Of a stretch of 64,000 nucleotides of DNA, positions 36,083 through 45,978 are shown in pieces (the stretch's first letter is position 1; every line of letters begins with the position of its first letter). A program made the translations under genes and the position numbers. The notes under the pieces were generated by a model. The model was given only the letters and a program-made list of their open reading frames with translations, had not been told where the DNA came from and searched no databases. The stretch spans positions 62,001-126,000 of the forward strand of contig NZ_AQXR01000007.1 in NCBI RefSeq assembly GCF_000376885.1, read 5' to 3'. This DNA is from Alloscardovia criceti DSM 17774 (GTDB taxonomy: Bacteria; Actinomycetota; Actinomycetes; Actinomycetales; Bifidobacteriaceae).

Positions 36083-37093
36083 ATGAAAGCAATCGTTGCT
36101 ACTAAAGATAAGAAAGCTGCTGTAGTCGAGAAGGAACTTCGCCCATTGGCTTATGGTGAAGCACTCTTGGACATGGAATGCTGCGGCGTATGCCATACAG
36201 ATATGCATGTGATGCATCAAGATTTCGGCGATAAAACAGGCGTGGTCCTCGGACACGAGGGCATCGGCATTGTCAAGGAAATTGCTGACGGCGTGACCAC
36301 CCTTAAGGTGGGAGATCGCGTATCTGTGGCATGGTTCTTTAAGGGCTGCGGACATTGTGAATACTGCACCACCGGTCGCGAAACCTTGTGTCGCTCAGTC
36401 CTCAACGCCGGTTACACCGCAGACGGTGGCATGGCCCAAGAGTGCATCGTTCCTGCAGACTATGCTGTCAAGGTTCCAGAGGGTTTGGACTCCATGGCTG
36501 CAAGTTCCATCACCTGCGCAGGTGTGACCTGCTACAAGGCTATTAAGGAATCCGGTGTACGTCCTGGCGAGTGGATTTTGATTTCCGGCCTCGGCGGTTT
36601 GGGTAACCTCGCCTTGCAGTATGCCAAGAACGTCTTCCAGGCGCATGTTATCGCCGTAGATGTCAACGACGAGCAGCTCGAGTTCGCCAAGAAGTTCGGT
36701 GCGGATATGACCATTAATCCATTGAAGGAAGATGTGGGAGAAGTCGTTCAGCGTGAAGTTGGCGGCGCACACGGCGCAGTCGTCACCGCTGTAGCAAAGA
36801 GCGCCTTTAATGGTGCAGTCGATGCTTTGCGTGCAGGCGGCACCCTCGCAGCTGTTGGTTTGCCTACTGAATCCATGGATTTGGCTATTCCTCGCTTGGT
36901 CCTGGACGGTATTCGCGTGGTTGGTTCCCTCGTGGGTACACGTAAGGACCTGGCTGAGGCATTCCAGTTCGGCGCTGAAGGAAAGGTTGTTCCACAGTGC
37001 CAAGCACGTCCAATGGAGGATATCAACGATATCTTCGATGAGATGGAAGCTGGAAAGATTCGCGGTCGTATGGTTATCGACTTGAAGCACTAG
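36083..37093 (+). CDS. adhP: Zinc-dependent alcohol dehydrogenase
   Basis: NAD-dependent medium-chain alcohol dehydrogenase of 336 residues, AdhP-like; it reduces acetaldehyde to ethanol and so recycles NADH. Catalytic zinc ligands are in [10 protein letters not shown] and GHEGIG. The structural zinc has four Cys in [15 protein letters not shown]. The Rossmann motif is [17 protein letters not shown] near-perfect AAAGGAGAT precedes the ATG, and codons are C-biased, so expression is probably high. It has its own promoter and ends in a hairpin with a T-run. Confidence 0.94.
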   Translation: MKAIVATKDKKAAVVEKELRPLAYGEALLDMECCGVCHTDMHVMHQDFGDKTGVVLGHEGIGIVKEIADGVTTLKVGDRVSVAWFFKGCGHCEYCTTGRETLCRSVLNAGYTADGGMAQECIVPADYAVKVPEGLDSMAASSITCAGVTCYKAIKESGVRPGEWILISGLGGLGNLALQYAKNVFQAHVIAVDVNDEQLEFAKKFGADMTINPLKEDVGEVVQREVGGAHGAVVTAVAKSAFNGAVDALRAGGTLAAVGLPTESMDLAIPRLVLDGIRVVGSLVGTRKDLAEAFQFGAEGKVVPQCQARPMEDINDIFDEMEAGKIRGRMVIDLKH

Positions 37094-37162
37094 GTGAGCC
37101 GTAGCACAGAGGATGTTTCTCTCTTTCTTCCTTCTTCTGTGCTCCATCACTGTAGTGAACCC

Positions 37163-37203
37163 TGTGGCTCCTGCGCTATGTCTAACGCGGGAGCCACATT
37201 TTA
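37163..37203 (+). terminator. Terminator downstream of adhP
   Basis: TGTGGCTCC at 37163-37171 pairs with GGAGCCACA at 37190-37198; GCG/CGC pairs extend it inward, and TTTT follows. Confidence 0.75.
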
Positions 37204-37280
37204 ATGCCTGCCATTTAAGTCCGTCCGCGCATGAACGCTCAGGCCGCCGGCAAGGACGGGGACAGTTTGGCGAGGACAGT

Positions 37281-38723
37281 TTAGAGATTATCGGTCTCAG
37301 TGGAACCTTTCAAACTTTCCGCCGCATCACTGCTGATGCCGGTTTTGCCCAGAATTGTATTGGCTGAACTGACCTTGTCCAGACTGCCATCTGGCGTAAA
37401 AGTGCCAATAATTCTATCCGTATCCATGATGGAGTACTCGTCCGTATCGATAGTGCTCATCACAGAGCTGGAGTAAAACACGCCACGGTCCACATCGATT
37501 TCTGCAATGGTAATGCTGTCCGAGCCGCCGCTAATCGTACGCGTAACAGATTGTGGCGTTGTATCACCGTAGGTGGTGCCAGGATTTTGGAAATCGCAGC
37601 CCGCCGCTTCTGCCTCGGTGTGGTCGACACAATTGCGTGCGTAGGTGCGCAGTGCGCCTGTGAGGGAGGTCTCGAAGGATTCAGAGGCCGCTTGCGTGAA
37701 ATCCACCTCAACGTCGAATGCTTGACTAAACGCATCAACAGTCAAAGTGGGCGTGTAAAAATACGTATCTTCGGTTTCCAGTCCAATGGTATAGACGCCC
37801 GGATAGGCGGCCACGGTGTAGTCTTGCTGCGTGCCGAAATAGTAGATGCCCGCATCGCTATACGTGCCAAAATCGGCTGGTGAGCCTTGAGGTGCACCTA
37901 CATCGCTGAGCTTCATCCATTCTCCGTTGATGTTTGCGCTGTCATAGAAGGAAGGCGCCTTCAAAGACATCGTCATGATGAGCGGCTCAGATATGGTGTA
38001 GTGCGGATAGATGCCGAAGGTGCGGCTGGTTTCCGTCACACGCACGGAGCCGGAGTGTACTTGACCATCGAGTATAAAGCTCACGTCGGCACGCCCGGTG
38101 CCATCCTCCGTAATGAACACGTCGCTGATAGTGGAGCCTGATTGCGACATATTCTTCGTCAGTAACGGAGATGGATATGTCGGTAACGCATTCGGATCTG
38201 TCATGCTGGTGGCTGTTTGAAAATCCCCTGCAGCGATAGCGTCCACGTATTCACTGATGTACTGTTTGGGCGTCGTCGTACCGGCTCGCAAATAGGTCCA
38301 TATGCCATTGCCTATCAAGATGGCCACGCAGAGGAGAAGAGCTGAAATAATCGCCCATCTGGAGGACCTCGGCGCAGGTTTTTGAGCACCTGGGGGAAGC
38401 TCTGGAGTGGCAAAGTTGTGAGGTGCATAATGGTGGGGCGCCTGCTGCTGTGGTGATGGTGTCTCATATGGCTGTGTGGACGCGTCAAAAGGATTTGAGC
38501 CTGCGGGAGGCGCCATCATCAGGACAGGCTGCTGCGTCGCAGATGACTGCGGAGTGTGTGTCTGCTCGCGGAATGGTTGGGCTGGGGGATAGGCTTGTGG
38601 CTCGTACGGGCTGATAGGCGACATGGAATTGTGAACGGTGTGGATGTGCGTCAGCTCATATCCGCACAAAGGGCACAGGGGTTGCTGGGTGGTGATGGTC
38701 TGGCCACAGTTGGGGCACAACAT
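37281..38723 (-). CDS. Zinc-ribbon membrane protein
   Basis: A 480-residue protein. The N-terminus MLCPNCGQTITTQQPLCPLCGYEL is a CxxC...CxxC zinc ribbon. A Pro/Gln-rich linker and one membrane helix follow near residues 127-147 (AIISALLLCVAILIGNGIWTYL). About 330 residues are likely extracytoplasmic, beta-rich and Thr/Ser-rich. The layout matches zinc-ribbon/TcaA-like envelope proteins, but the outer domains are not confidently assigned. No operon partner; it converges with adhP. Confidence 0.75.
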   Translation of the reverse strand: MLCPNCGQTITTQQPLCPLCGYELTHIHTVHNSMSPISPYEPQAYPPAQPFREQTHTPQSSATQQPVLMMAPPAGSNPFDASTQPYETPSPQQQAPHHYAPHNFATPELPPGAQKPAPRSSRWAIISALLLCVAILIGNGIWTYLRAGTTTPKQYISEYVDAIAAGDFQTATSMTDPNALPTYPSPLLTKNMSQSGSTISDVFITEDGTGRADVSFILDGQVHSGSVRVTETSRTFGIYPHYTISEPLIMTMSLKAPSFYDSANINGEWMKLSDVGAPQGSPADFGTYSDAGIYYFGTQQDYTVAAYPGVYTIGLETEDTYFYTPTLTVDAFSQAFDVEVDFTQAASESFETSLTGALRTYARNCVDHTEAEAAGCDFQNPGTTYGDTTPQSVTRTISGGSDSITIAEIDVDRGVFYSSSVMSTIDTDEYSIMDTDRIIGTFTPDGSLDKVSSANTILGKTGISSDAAESLKGSTETDNL

Positions 38724-38897
38724 GATTCTTCTCCGACTCTGGAAGCGTCTCGATTGCTTCCTTGCATCTCTTATTCTCAGTGTACTGAAGAAAACTCAGC
38801 ACGCGGGGAGTGTTCTGTGCGTAGAAGGTCAAATTTATGTGAAATCCTGCCAAAGCCCATGCCAGCAGACCCAGTATCAGCAACCCTGTGCAAGGGG

Positions 38898-39638
38898 CTA
38901 GGCGTTTTCAGGTGCATCCTCTGCTGCCGTGCGCTGCTTGCCATACAATTCTGGGATAAAACGTTCCTGATCATGCAACTTATCCCACAACACCACGCTA
39001 CCGGTGGTAAAACTTTTCTGCACGTCGATGATGCGCTGATTAGACGAGCCCCTAAACTGGAGCAAGGAATCATGCAAGGTACTGATATAGCGTCCATCGA
39101 CGAGGATATCCACATTATGCAGGAGCTCAATCTTATCCGAGGTTTCTCCCTGCCTCATCAGCTCTTCCCACGTGTAGCCGGTCCATGCCCAAATATCCTT
39201 CGCATTGCCAAACTCCTGACGAATGCGCGAGGTGAGTTGTAAGAGCATGGGCGTATTGAGCAAGGGTTCGCCGCCCAGCAATGTCAGGCCTTGCACATAA
39301 TCCAAGGAGAGGTCTGCGATGATTTGATCTTCTAATTCTTGTGTATACTCGTGGCCGGCTTGGAAATCCCAAATCGACGAGTTGTAGCAGTTATAGCACC
39401 GAAAAGGGCAGCCGCTGACATACAGGGAGCAGCGAATGCCTTCACCATCGGTGACGATAAAACGCTTATAATCTGCCACCATATTGCGCGAAAGCTTGCG
39501 CCCATCCCACTGGCCGGCGCGAGGATTATTTGCTAAATCCGTAGGAATAGCAGGACCACGATACGCGTCCTGTGGCGCAAAATCGCGATGCGCTGTATTG
39601 CGGGGATGCTCATGAGTTTTAATAAAAGTTTCAGACAT
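38898..39638 (-). CDS. nrdG: Anaerobic ribonucleotide reductase activating protein
   Basis: Radical-SAM enzyme that installs the glycyl radical on NrdD; 246 residues. The CxxxCxxC iron-sulfur motif is in VSGCPFRCYNCYN, followed by the conserved LTLLGGEPLLN and WAWTGYTWEEL. ATG 39638 (MSETFIKTHEHP) gives the usual length with an N-terminal extension; an upstream ATG would add 23 residues. Same strand and just downstream of nrdD, the standard arrangement. Confidence 0.94.
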   Translation of the reverse strand: MSETFIKTHEHPRNTAHRDFAPQDAYRGPAIPTDLANNPRAGQWDGRKLSRNMVADYKRFIVTDGEGIRCSLYVSGCPFRCYNCYNSSIWDFQAGHEYTQELEDQIIADLSLDYVQGLTLLGGEPLLNTPMLLQLTSRIRQEFGNAKDIWAWTGYTWEELMRQGETSDKIELLHNVDILVDGRYISTLHDSLLQFRGSSNQRIIDVQKSFTTGSVVLWDKLHDQERFIPELYGKQRTAAEDAPENA

Positions 39639-39691
39639 GCTACGAGTACTTTTCCGTGTAAAAATGTATACAAATAGGGTGCTGGTATGAG

Positions 39692-39723
39692 GGAGCCGAT
39701 GCATCACAGCGGACGCATCGGCT
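39692..39723 (-). terminator. Hairpin between nrdD and nrdG
   Basis: Arms 39692-39701 and 39714-39723 pair perfectly over 10 bp. It lies in the 132-base gap between the two genes, without a T-run. It could reduce nrdG expression relative to nrdD or protect the nrdD message. Confidence 0.5.
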
Positions 39724-39770
39724 CACAACGGGACAGCTAGAAAGCTAGAACGCTTTACTTCGCGGCTCTA

Positions 39771-42164
39771 CTATTTCGCGTCGTCCCACCATTGACGCAC
39801 GGTGCCATCCTTTAGAGTCACATGACCGGTTTCGCCAGCCATATGCTTGACACGGTGCGCAATCTCCTCATGACGTCCATGTGCCATTGGACGCTGGACC
39901 GGGTTGCCCAAATAACCGCAGGTACGCTTGGTCACATTGCACTTATTTGGATCGCAATTGCCACATTCTGGGCACTTAAAGCCCGTTTCGGTTGGTTCGA
40001 AATCGCCCTCAAAACCGCATACGAAGCAGTGATCGATAGGCGTATTCGTACCCAAGTAGCCGATGCCAATATTGTGTGCGTAATCCCAGACGGCTTCCAA
40101 AGCCTTTGGATTTGCCTGCAGGCTTGGGAACTCGCAGTAATTAATAAAGCCACCATTTGCCAAGTATGGGAAGTCACGCTCATAGGCGAGCTTTTCCATA
40201 GGCGTTGGACGTAACCAGACGGGATAGTGGAAGGAATTCGTATAGAAATCGTGGTCCGTCACGCCATCGATTACGCCGAATTGTTCCTTATCCAAACGTG
40301 CAAAACGATCCGTCAAAGACTCTGCAGGCGTGGAATACACAGAGTAGTGATAGCCCTCCGCATTGTCCCACTCGACGCACAAATTATGCATACGACGCAC
40401 AATCTCCAGCGCAAATTCCTTACCCTGCTCATCCCAGCTATGATCCTGCATCCAATCCTTGCCATAGAACATAGCAACAGTTTCATACAAGCCAATATAG
40501 CCCAAGGAAATCGTGGCACGAGAACGGTTAAACAACTGATCGACATTATCGCCCGGCTGCAAACGACCAAAGGCACCATGCTGGAACAGAGTTGGCGCAT
40601 TAATAGGAGTCGCCTCCTTGCAGCGCTTAATGCGGAACTGCAACGCCTCATGCGCAATATCCATGCGCTGATCAAACAGCTTCCAGAAGCGTTTCTTATC
40701 GCCATGAGATTCCAGAGCAATACGCGGAATATTCACCGTCACCACGCCGAGGTTCAAACGGGAATCCTCCACAGCCTCACCTGTATCTGGATCCGTCCAC
40801 CCGTTGAGGAAGGAACGGCATCCCATAGGCGCCTTAAAAGAACCCGTAATCTTGACGATATTCTCATAAAACACCACGTCCGGATACATACGCTTAGTGG
40901 CGCACTCCAAAGCCAATTCTTTCATATCGTAATTTGGCTCGCCCGCCTTCGCATTCACCCCATGCTTCACGGTAAACACCAGCTTCGGGAAAATAGCCGT
41001 ATGACGATCCTTACCCAAACCACGGATACGAATCAGCAAAATCGCGCGCTGAATCTCACGCGCAAACCAATCCTGGCCCAAACCAAAACCAACCGTCACA
41101 AATGGCGTTTGACCATTGCTGATACGGTTCGAATTAATCTGATACTCCATAGTCTGCATCGCATCATAAATATTCTTACGCGTCAAAATCTTCGCATACA
41201 CTTCGCGAATCTGCTCGAGCTCGTCGACATCCTCATGGAACGGTGTATCCATAGGCAAGGCTGCACGATTCTCAAAATGCAACCAATCCGTCTCACGTGC
41301 CTTAAACGCGTCAATAGCACGCTGTGCCACATCAATAGGCTCCCCATCTGGGAACACCGTACGTGCCATATCCAAATTCTTCGCATAATCCAAACGCGCA
41401 TACGGAGCCAACATCTCATCCGCACGATTCACCGTCTGACCACCATACTGCGAACCCGCAATATCCTTAATAATCTGCGTAATCTGCGTGGCCGCCGTAC
41501 CAATAGACTTTGGTGAATCCATCATGGCATTACCCAACACAAAACCATGCGCCAACATATTGCCAAAATCAGGCAACGAACAATTCGTCATCGGCGTAAA
41601 CGGACTGTAATCCGCATCATGGAAATGAATATCCCCCTTAATATGCGCATTGGCCACTTCAGGAGGCAGCATGCTCATCGCGCTCGCTTTGGATACGGCG
41701 CCCGCCAGCAGGTCGCGCTGGGTGGCGTACACGTTGGAGTCTTTGTTGGCGTTTTCGCGCATGATGGTTTCATCGTGATTGATGAATTTCTTAATGGCTT
41801 CGTTGACATCGCTCGCCTTAGCGCGGGCAATGTCTTTGTTCAGGCGCCAGGATGTGTAGGCTTGCGCGATTTCGTAGAGATGGTTATTGATCAAGGTGTG
41901 CTCGACGCTGTTTTGAATATCATCGATGCGCACGTTTCCCGTGTAGCGTCCTGCAATCGAGCTTTCCACACTGCTGGTCATATCTTCAATCAGGCGCACA
42001 TTTTGGGAGTCTAGTTCTTCACCTACGGCATGGAAAGCAGCTTCTATCGCATGAATGATATTCATGCGGTCAAAAGGTACTACGCGGCCATCGCGTTTTT
42101 CTACCTTTATATCCTTCACAGAAGTGGAGGAGTTTTCCAATGCTACTGCAGTCGTCATATCCAT
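39771..42164 (-). CDS. nrdD: Anaerobic (class III) ribonucleoside-triphosphate reductase
   Basis: Oxygen-sensitive glycyl-radical enzyme that makes deoxyribonucleotides; 797 residues. An ATP-cone (VEKRDGRVVPFDRMNIIHAIEAA) forms the N-terminal allosteric domain. NCSLPDFGNMLAHGF and the finger-loop region follow. The C-terminus has a four-Cys zinc site (CFVC...CPEC) and the radical site RTCGYLG with the Gly near 750. With nrdG it forms an operon controlled by NrdR boxes about 105-150 bases upstream. Codon usage flips sharply near 41660. Confidence 0.96.
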   Translation of the reverse strand: MDMTTAVALENSSTSVKDIKVEKRDGRVVPFDRMNIIHAIEAAFHAVGEELDSQNVRLIEDMTSSVESSIAGRYTGNVRIDDIQNSVEHTLINNHLYEIAQAYTSWRLNKDIARAKASDVNEAIKKFINHDETIMRENANKDSNVYATQRDLLAGAVSKASAMSMLPPEVANAHIKGDIHFHDADYSPFTPMTNCSLPDFGNMLAHGFVLGNAMMDSPKSIGTAATQITQIIKDIAGSQYGGQTVNRADEMLAPYARLDYAKNLDMARTVFPDGEPIDVAQRAIDAFKARETDWLHFENRAALPMDTPFHEDVDELEQIREVYAKILTRKNIYDAMQTMEYQINSNRISNGQTPFVTVGFGLGQDWFAREIQRAILLIRIRGLGKDRHTAIFPKLVFTVKHGVNAKAGEPNYDMKELALECATKRMYPDVVFYENIVKITGSFKAPMGCRSFLNGWTDPDTGEAVEDSRLNLGVVTVNIPRIALESHGDKKRFWKLFDQRMDIAHEALQFRIKRCKEATPINAPTLFQHGAFGRLQPGDNVDQLFNRSRATISLGYIGLYETVAMFYGKDWMQDHSWDEQGKEFALEIVRRMHNLCVEWDNAEGYHYSVYSTPAESLTDRFARLDKEQFGVIDGVTDHDFYTNSFHYPVWLRPTPMEKLAYERDFPYLANGGFINYCEFPSLQANPKALEAVWDYAHNIGIGYLGTNTPIDHCFVCGFEGDFEPTETGFKCPECGNCDPNKCNVTKRTCGYLGNPVQRPMAHGRHEEIAHRVKHMAGETGHVTLKDGTVRQWWDDAK

Positions 42165-42268
42165 AACCTCTATATTTTCTTGTGCGAAGCACTGACAAAT
42201 ACTCGCGTGAAGCCGAGGCTTGAGCCGGAGTATCGAGTGCTGAATACTCAGTGTAAGACGCCTTCTCG

Positions 42269-42282
42269 ACTAAATATTGTGT
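42269..42282. promoter_or_regulatory. NrdR box, distal copy
   Basis: ACTAAATATTGTGT matches the NrdR consensus acaCwAtATaTwGtgt at the core positions. Its centre is 32 bp (three helical turns) from a second box, the usual tandem spacing. It lies upstream of nrdD. Confidence 0.75.
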
Positions 42283-42299
42283 GCAAAATTTATGTCAAA

Positions 42300-42313
42300 C
42301 ACTACATATAGTG
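42300..42313. promoter_or_regulatory. NrdR box, second copy
   Basis: CACTACATATAGTG is an inverted repeat (CACTA-CATA-TAGTG) that matches the NrdR box. Together with the copy at 42269 it should allow repression of nrdDG by ATP/dATP-bound NrdR. Confidence 0.8.
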
Positions 42314-42531
42314 GTTTGAGAGGATTGTGGAAAATGTGGATAACTCGAAGTTTCGGCGCAATGTGTCGCGTGTTTGGGTGGATAAAAAAGTGAACAACTT
42401 CACACGCCCTACTAAATAACGTGCGTGTAATTTGAAATTCCGACACACCCATACGCCGACTTCTGACACAAAATTGACAGATATATGACACGACACAACA
42501 CGCTCATCAATAAAGTCAAAAGCATATGAAT
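42314..42531. other. Intergenic region upstream of the nrdD NrdR boxes
   Basis: Non-coding AT-rich sequence between the NrdR boxes and the MFS terminator. No convincing open frame or structure was seen; it presumably includes the outer part of the nrdD control region. Confidence 0.4.
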
Positions 42532-42576
42532 ATACGTCAGGCTCCCGAGGAAATTACCCTCGAGAGCCTGACGTAT
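42532..42576 (-). terminator. Hairpin downstream of MHS transporter gene
   Basis: Arms 42532-42544 and 42564-42576 pair over 13 bp, with five further inner pairs (CGAGG/CCTCG) after one mismatch. It lies 41 bases after the transporter stop. Confidence 0.7.
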
Positions 42577-42617
42577 GGTGTGAAAATCGAATAGAGGAAA
42601 CAGAAAACTACGCCATA

Positions 42618-44027
42618 TTACTTTTCGTAAGCAATCTGCTCGTTAAAATCTGCATCCTTGGTTTCCTTGGTCAGCATCAGCGCAATGAGCGTGAGCACAG
42701 ACGCCACCGCCAAATACACGCCAACCAGCCAAGTGCTACCGCCGGCTGCCTTCCACAGAGCCACCGCAATAATAGGCGCTAAAGCAGCACCCAAAATCGA
42801 GCTGACATTATAGGCAATAGCCGAACCTGTGTAACGCACGTTCGTAGGGAACATTTCCGGAAGGAACGCACCCATAGGGCCAAAGGTGATGCCCATGAGG
42901 ATGAAACCAATGATCAAGAAGGCTTCCGCAGCCCAGACGCTCGCGGAGGTGCCGTGGTTGAAGTCCAAGAACACTGGGAAGAGCAGGCCAAAGATGATAA
43001 TGGCTACAGTTACCCACACGAGCAGCTTCTTGCGGCCAATCTTATCGGCCCATGGTCCAGAAATCAGCGTGAATGCGCCGAAGAAGACCACGCCGATAAT
43101 CTGCATGAGCACGAACTTGGTGTAAGAGATGCCCAAACCATGGTTTTCGGTCGGTGTGGTACCCATGCTCAAAATCCACGTTGTCGTCAGATAAAACAGC
43201 ACATAGGTGGCCAGCATAGCAAAAGTGCCCAGTACGACTTCCCTGAAGTGGAAGCGGAAGGTTTCCACCAGCGGCGTCTTAACGACCTTATCCTGCTCGA
43301 CGGCCTTCTTAAAGGTTTCGGACTCGTTGAGCTTGACACGCACCCACATGCCCACAACTACCATCAGAGCGGAGAACCAGAATGGGATACGCCAACCCCA
43401 TGCCAAGAATTCCTCAGACTGCAATACGGAACTGGTCGGATGAGGCAGTGCAAAATTGATAATCAAAAACAGACCATTGCCAATAATAAAGCCAATAGGT
43501 GCGCCTAACTGTGGGAAAGTGCCATACAGTGCGCGCTTATCTTCTGGCGCGTTTTCGGTGGCCACCAAAGCAGCACCAGACCATTCACCACCTAAAGCAA
43601 AACCTTGCGTCAGACGCAAAATGAGCAGGAAGAACGGAGCCCACAGACCAATCTGCTGATAGGTTGGCAAGAAACCAATCACAAAAGTGGCAATGCCCAT
43701 AGTGAGCAAAGAAATCACCAGCGTGGTCTTACGGCCCAGACGATCGCCCAAATGACCAAAGAAAATAGCACCCAACGGGCGCGCCACCATAGCAGCACCA
43801 AACACAGCAAAAGAACTCAACAGGCTAACGGTGTCATTGCCCTTCGGGAAGAATAACTGCGGGAAAACCAACGCCGCAGCGGTAGCATACACATAAAAAT
43901 CATAAAACTCAATCGTCGTACCCACCAAAGAAGCAGCAATAACCTGTGCTGGGGTATTTAAACTAGACTTTTTCGACGATTTCAAAACAGACGCGGCATA
44001 AGCCGTAGAAGAAGTAGTGGCTGACAC
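42618..44027 (-). CDS. MFS transporter, metabolite:H+ symporter family
   Basis: A 469-residue twelve-helix permease of the MHS group (ShiA/ProP/KgtP-like). GTTIEFYDFYVYATAAALVF in helix 1 and FGHLGDRLGRKTTLVISLL in loop 2-3 are MHS signatures. LRLTQGFALGGEWSGAALVATENAP is the family's helix 5 region, and GPWADKIGRKKLL repeats the motif in the second half. The substrate is probably a carboxylate or osmolyte, not determinable here. It reads away from the small membrane-protein gene and is followed by a hairpin. Confidence 0.88.
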   Translation of the reverse strand: MSATTSSTAYAASVLKSSKKSSLNTPAQVIAASLVGTTIEFYDFYVYATAAALVFPQLFFPKGNDTVSLLSSFAVFGAAMVARPLGAIFFGHLGDRLGRKTTLVISLLTMGIATFVIGFLPTYQQIGLWAPFFLLILRLTQGFALGGEWSGAALVATENAPEDKRALYGTFPQLGAPIGFIIGNGLFLIINFALPHPTSSVLQSEEFLAWGWRIPFWFSALMVVVGMWVRVKLNESETFKKAVEQDKVVKTPLVETFRFHFREVVLGTFAMLATYVLFYLTTTWILSMGTTPTENHGLGISYTKFVLMQIIGVVFFGAFTLISGPWADKIGRKKLLVWVTVAIIIFGLLFPVFLDFNHGTSASVWAAEAFLIIGFILMGITFGPMGAFLPEMFPTNVRYTGSAIAYNVSSILGAALAPIIAVALWKAAGGSTWLVGVYLAVASVLTLIALMLTKETKDADFNEQIAYEK

Positions 44028-44315
44028 GATGTGTCTCCTTCAAATCTCTTCTCAACAAAAAACAAAAAAGCAGCGTAGACGTTTTGCATCCTTGCTGCTT
44101 AAGTAGTTAAAAATTATGGCACTCGAGTCAAACGATTGAGCAAAGTGTCCACTTTATGAGAAAGAAAACTCAAAAACGAGAGAAACCCCAAACGCGCAGT
44201 GTGAAAATAAATCGTGAAAATCACCCCCAAATGAAAATAACCTTCACCGATACTCACGCGTTCTATGGTAAACAGAGAAATCACAACACCAGCACGACAG
44301 GAAGGCACATCAATC
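44028..44315. other. Divergent intergenic region, A-rich
   Basis: Between the MHS transporter and the small membrane-protein gene. The plus strand is A/C-rich and carries AAAAACAAAAAA-type runs. Short frames here look like artefacts of this composition. No operator was recognised. Confidence 0.35.
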
Positions 44316-44651
44316 ATGAACGATCTAACACAATACAGTTCTCACTATGAGTCAACCGTGTGGGACCTCATCATGCAATGGGTACAATCCTCACCCGGAC
44401 AAGCACTCCTCATCATCAGCCTGGCACTCGGCATCATATCCATGATCCTCAAAATAGCCGGAAAAGCCGTAGAAATCTTCAGCAAAATAGCCATCCTCTC
44501 CCTCATCCTCTTCGTCATCTGGCTCGCCTGCGGATTTTTAGAAGGCATGGGCATACCCATCCATGAATATTTCGAAGCCTTCCTCAGCGAACTCCCCGCC
44601 ATCGGCACAGCCATCTCACAATTCATACGCAACCTATTCAACGCCGCCTAA
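44316..44651 (+). CDS. Small membrane protein, unknown
   Basis: A 111-residue protein starting MNDLTQYSSHYESTVW at ATG 44316. AGGAAGG lies about 12 bases upstream, a little far. Residues about 27-47 and 57-75 are hydrophobic (ALLIISLALGIISMILKIAG and IAILSLILFVIWLACGFLEGM), followed by an amphipathic C-terminus. No family is recognised. Codons are extremely C/A-biased, like the neighbouring plus-strand sequence. It ends in a GC hairpin shared with the convergent regulator gene. Confidence 0.6.
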   Translation: MNDLTQYSSHYESTVWDLIMQWVQSSPGQALLIISLALGIISMILKIAGKAVEIFSKIAILSLILFVIWLACGFLEGMGIPIHEYFEAFLSELPAIGTAISQFIRNLFNAA

Positions 44652-44686
44652 CCACGCCCAACCACGCAACCAAAAACAACACACCA

Positions 44687-44719
44687 CAGGCTCCAGCACC
44701 CACATACAGCAGGAGCCTG
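44687..44719. terminator. Hairpin between small membrane gene and cdaR-like gene
   Basis: CAGGCTCC at 44687-44694 pairs with GGAGCCTG at 44712-44719. It lies in an A/C-rich stretch between convergent stops. Confidence 0.5.
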
Positions 44720-44768
44720 CCACATACACAGCACCCACACCCGCTACCCACACACAGTAGCCAAACGT

Positions 44769-45971
44769 TTAATCCGCCTCCACAAAATCGCGAAACACAA
44801 AAGCCACAAACAACACCGCACAATCACCCACCTCGCGAGGATTAAAACCCGTCCACCGCGCCACCCGATTCAAACGATTCTGCACCGTATTCTTATGCAC
44901 ACCCAACGCGCTCGCTATATGAGAGATACTGCCATTAGCGCGTACAAATGCCTGGAACGTCTCTCGTGCTGTATCCAACTGAGTCGGGGTTAAGGACCCG
45001 AGCACCTGATGTGCAAAACTGCGTTGCGTATCTGCAGATGTGGATTCCAATAAACAAGCGATAGGCTCAGCCTGAAAAAAACACGGCTCCGCTAGGCCTT
45101 GCATCCGCGCCCACTGAGCCGTAGTCAGGGTCTGCGTATACAACGAAGAAAATTGTGATGCCACTGTGCTCCCTATATCCACAGCATCCGCACTCATGTC
45201 TGGCACCTGGCTGACACCACAATGCAAATCCTGCGAAAAATGAGCACTCAACTCGCGCAAGAACTCCTGAGCCTTCTCAGTTTCAAGATACGCAGTAGGC
45301 ACAAAAACAGTTAAACGGTCATGATTCAAAGTCAAAAAATAAGCTGGGAAAAGCCGAGACAACACCGACTCCACAAAATAAAAACGAGAACTGCCTGCAT
45401 CGGCACCCAACTGCCGATCCGGCACGCCGAGCACCACCATGCAGGAATACGCCTGATTAAGATCAACACCCAGCGAATCTGCCTGCGCCTGAATATCTGC
45501 AGGAAAAACCCCTGACCAAGACACAGCTCCCGAACGAGTAGCATCCACAAAATCAGCATTACACAACGAATCCATCAAATGTGCCATCGACAACCGACGA
45601 TCAAAATACCGTTCTTGCTGACGGCTTTCACGCACCAAAATCTCCGTCATCTTAATCAACACATGACCAAACGGCGCCACATCACGACTATTTCCCGAAA
45701 TCCCCACCACAGCCGCAATCTCACCATCGATGCTCACCGGAATATTAATACCGCTCCGCGCCCCTTGAAACTCGTGATTATTGCGCACACTTACCGTCTT
45801 GCGATCACGAGCCGCAAGAAAAGCCGCCTCATGAAAATGCCCAATACGCTGCGCATCGGTGCTCGCAATGCACACCCCATCGATACCAAAAAAATTAATA
45901 TTATGCCCCGTCGCCTCAGAAATCTCACGCACAATCCGCTGCGCCAACGCAACCTGAATCACTTGAACCAT
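44769..45971 (-). CDS. CdaR-like sugar-diacid/glycerate regulator
   Basis: A 400-residue transcription factor of the CdaR family, which activates glucarate, galactarate or glycerate genes in other bacteria. The N-terminal putative sugar-binding domain starts MVQVIQVALAQRIVREISEATGHNINFFG, and contains NIPVSIDGEIAAVVGISG. The C-terminal PucR-type helix-turn-helix is FVRANGSISHIASALGVHKNTVQNRLNRVARWTG. It diverges from a GntP permease and glycerate kinase across 128 bases that contain a palindrome. ATG 45971 was chosen; an upstream frame to 46061 is Trp/Tyr/Cys-rich and implausible. Confidence 0.88.
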   Translation of the reverse strand: MVQVIQVALAQRIVREISEATGHNINFFGIDGVCIASTDAQRIGHFHEAAFLAARDRKTVSVRNNHEFQGARSGINIPVSIDGEIAAVVGISGNSRDVAPFGHVLIKMTEILVRESRQQERYFDRRLSMAHLMDSLCNADFVDATRSGAVSWSGVFPADIQAQADSLGVDLNQAYSCMVVLGVPDRQLGADAGSSRFYFVESVLSRLFPAYFLTLNHDRLTVFVPTAYLETEKAQEFLRELSAHFSQDLHCGVSQVPDMSADAVDIGSTVASQFSSLYTQTLTTAQWARMQGLAEPCFFQAEPIACLLESTSADTQRSFAHQVLGSLTPTQLDTARETFQAFVRANGSISHIASALGVHKNTVQNRLNRVARWTGFNPREVGDCAVLFVAFVFRDFVEAD

Positions 45972-45978
45972 ATAACCA

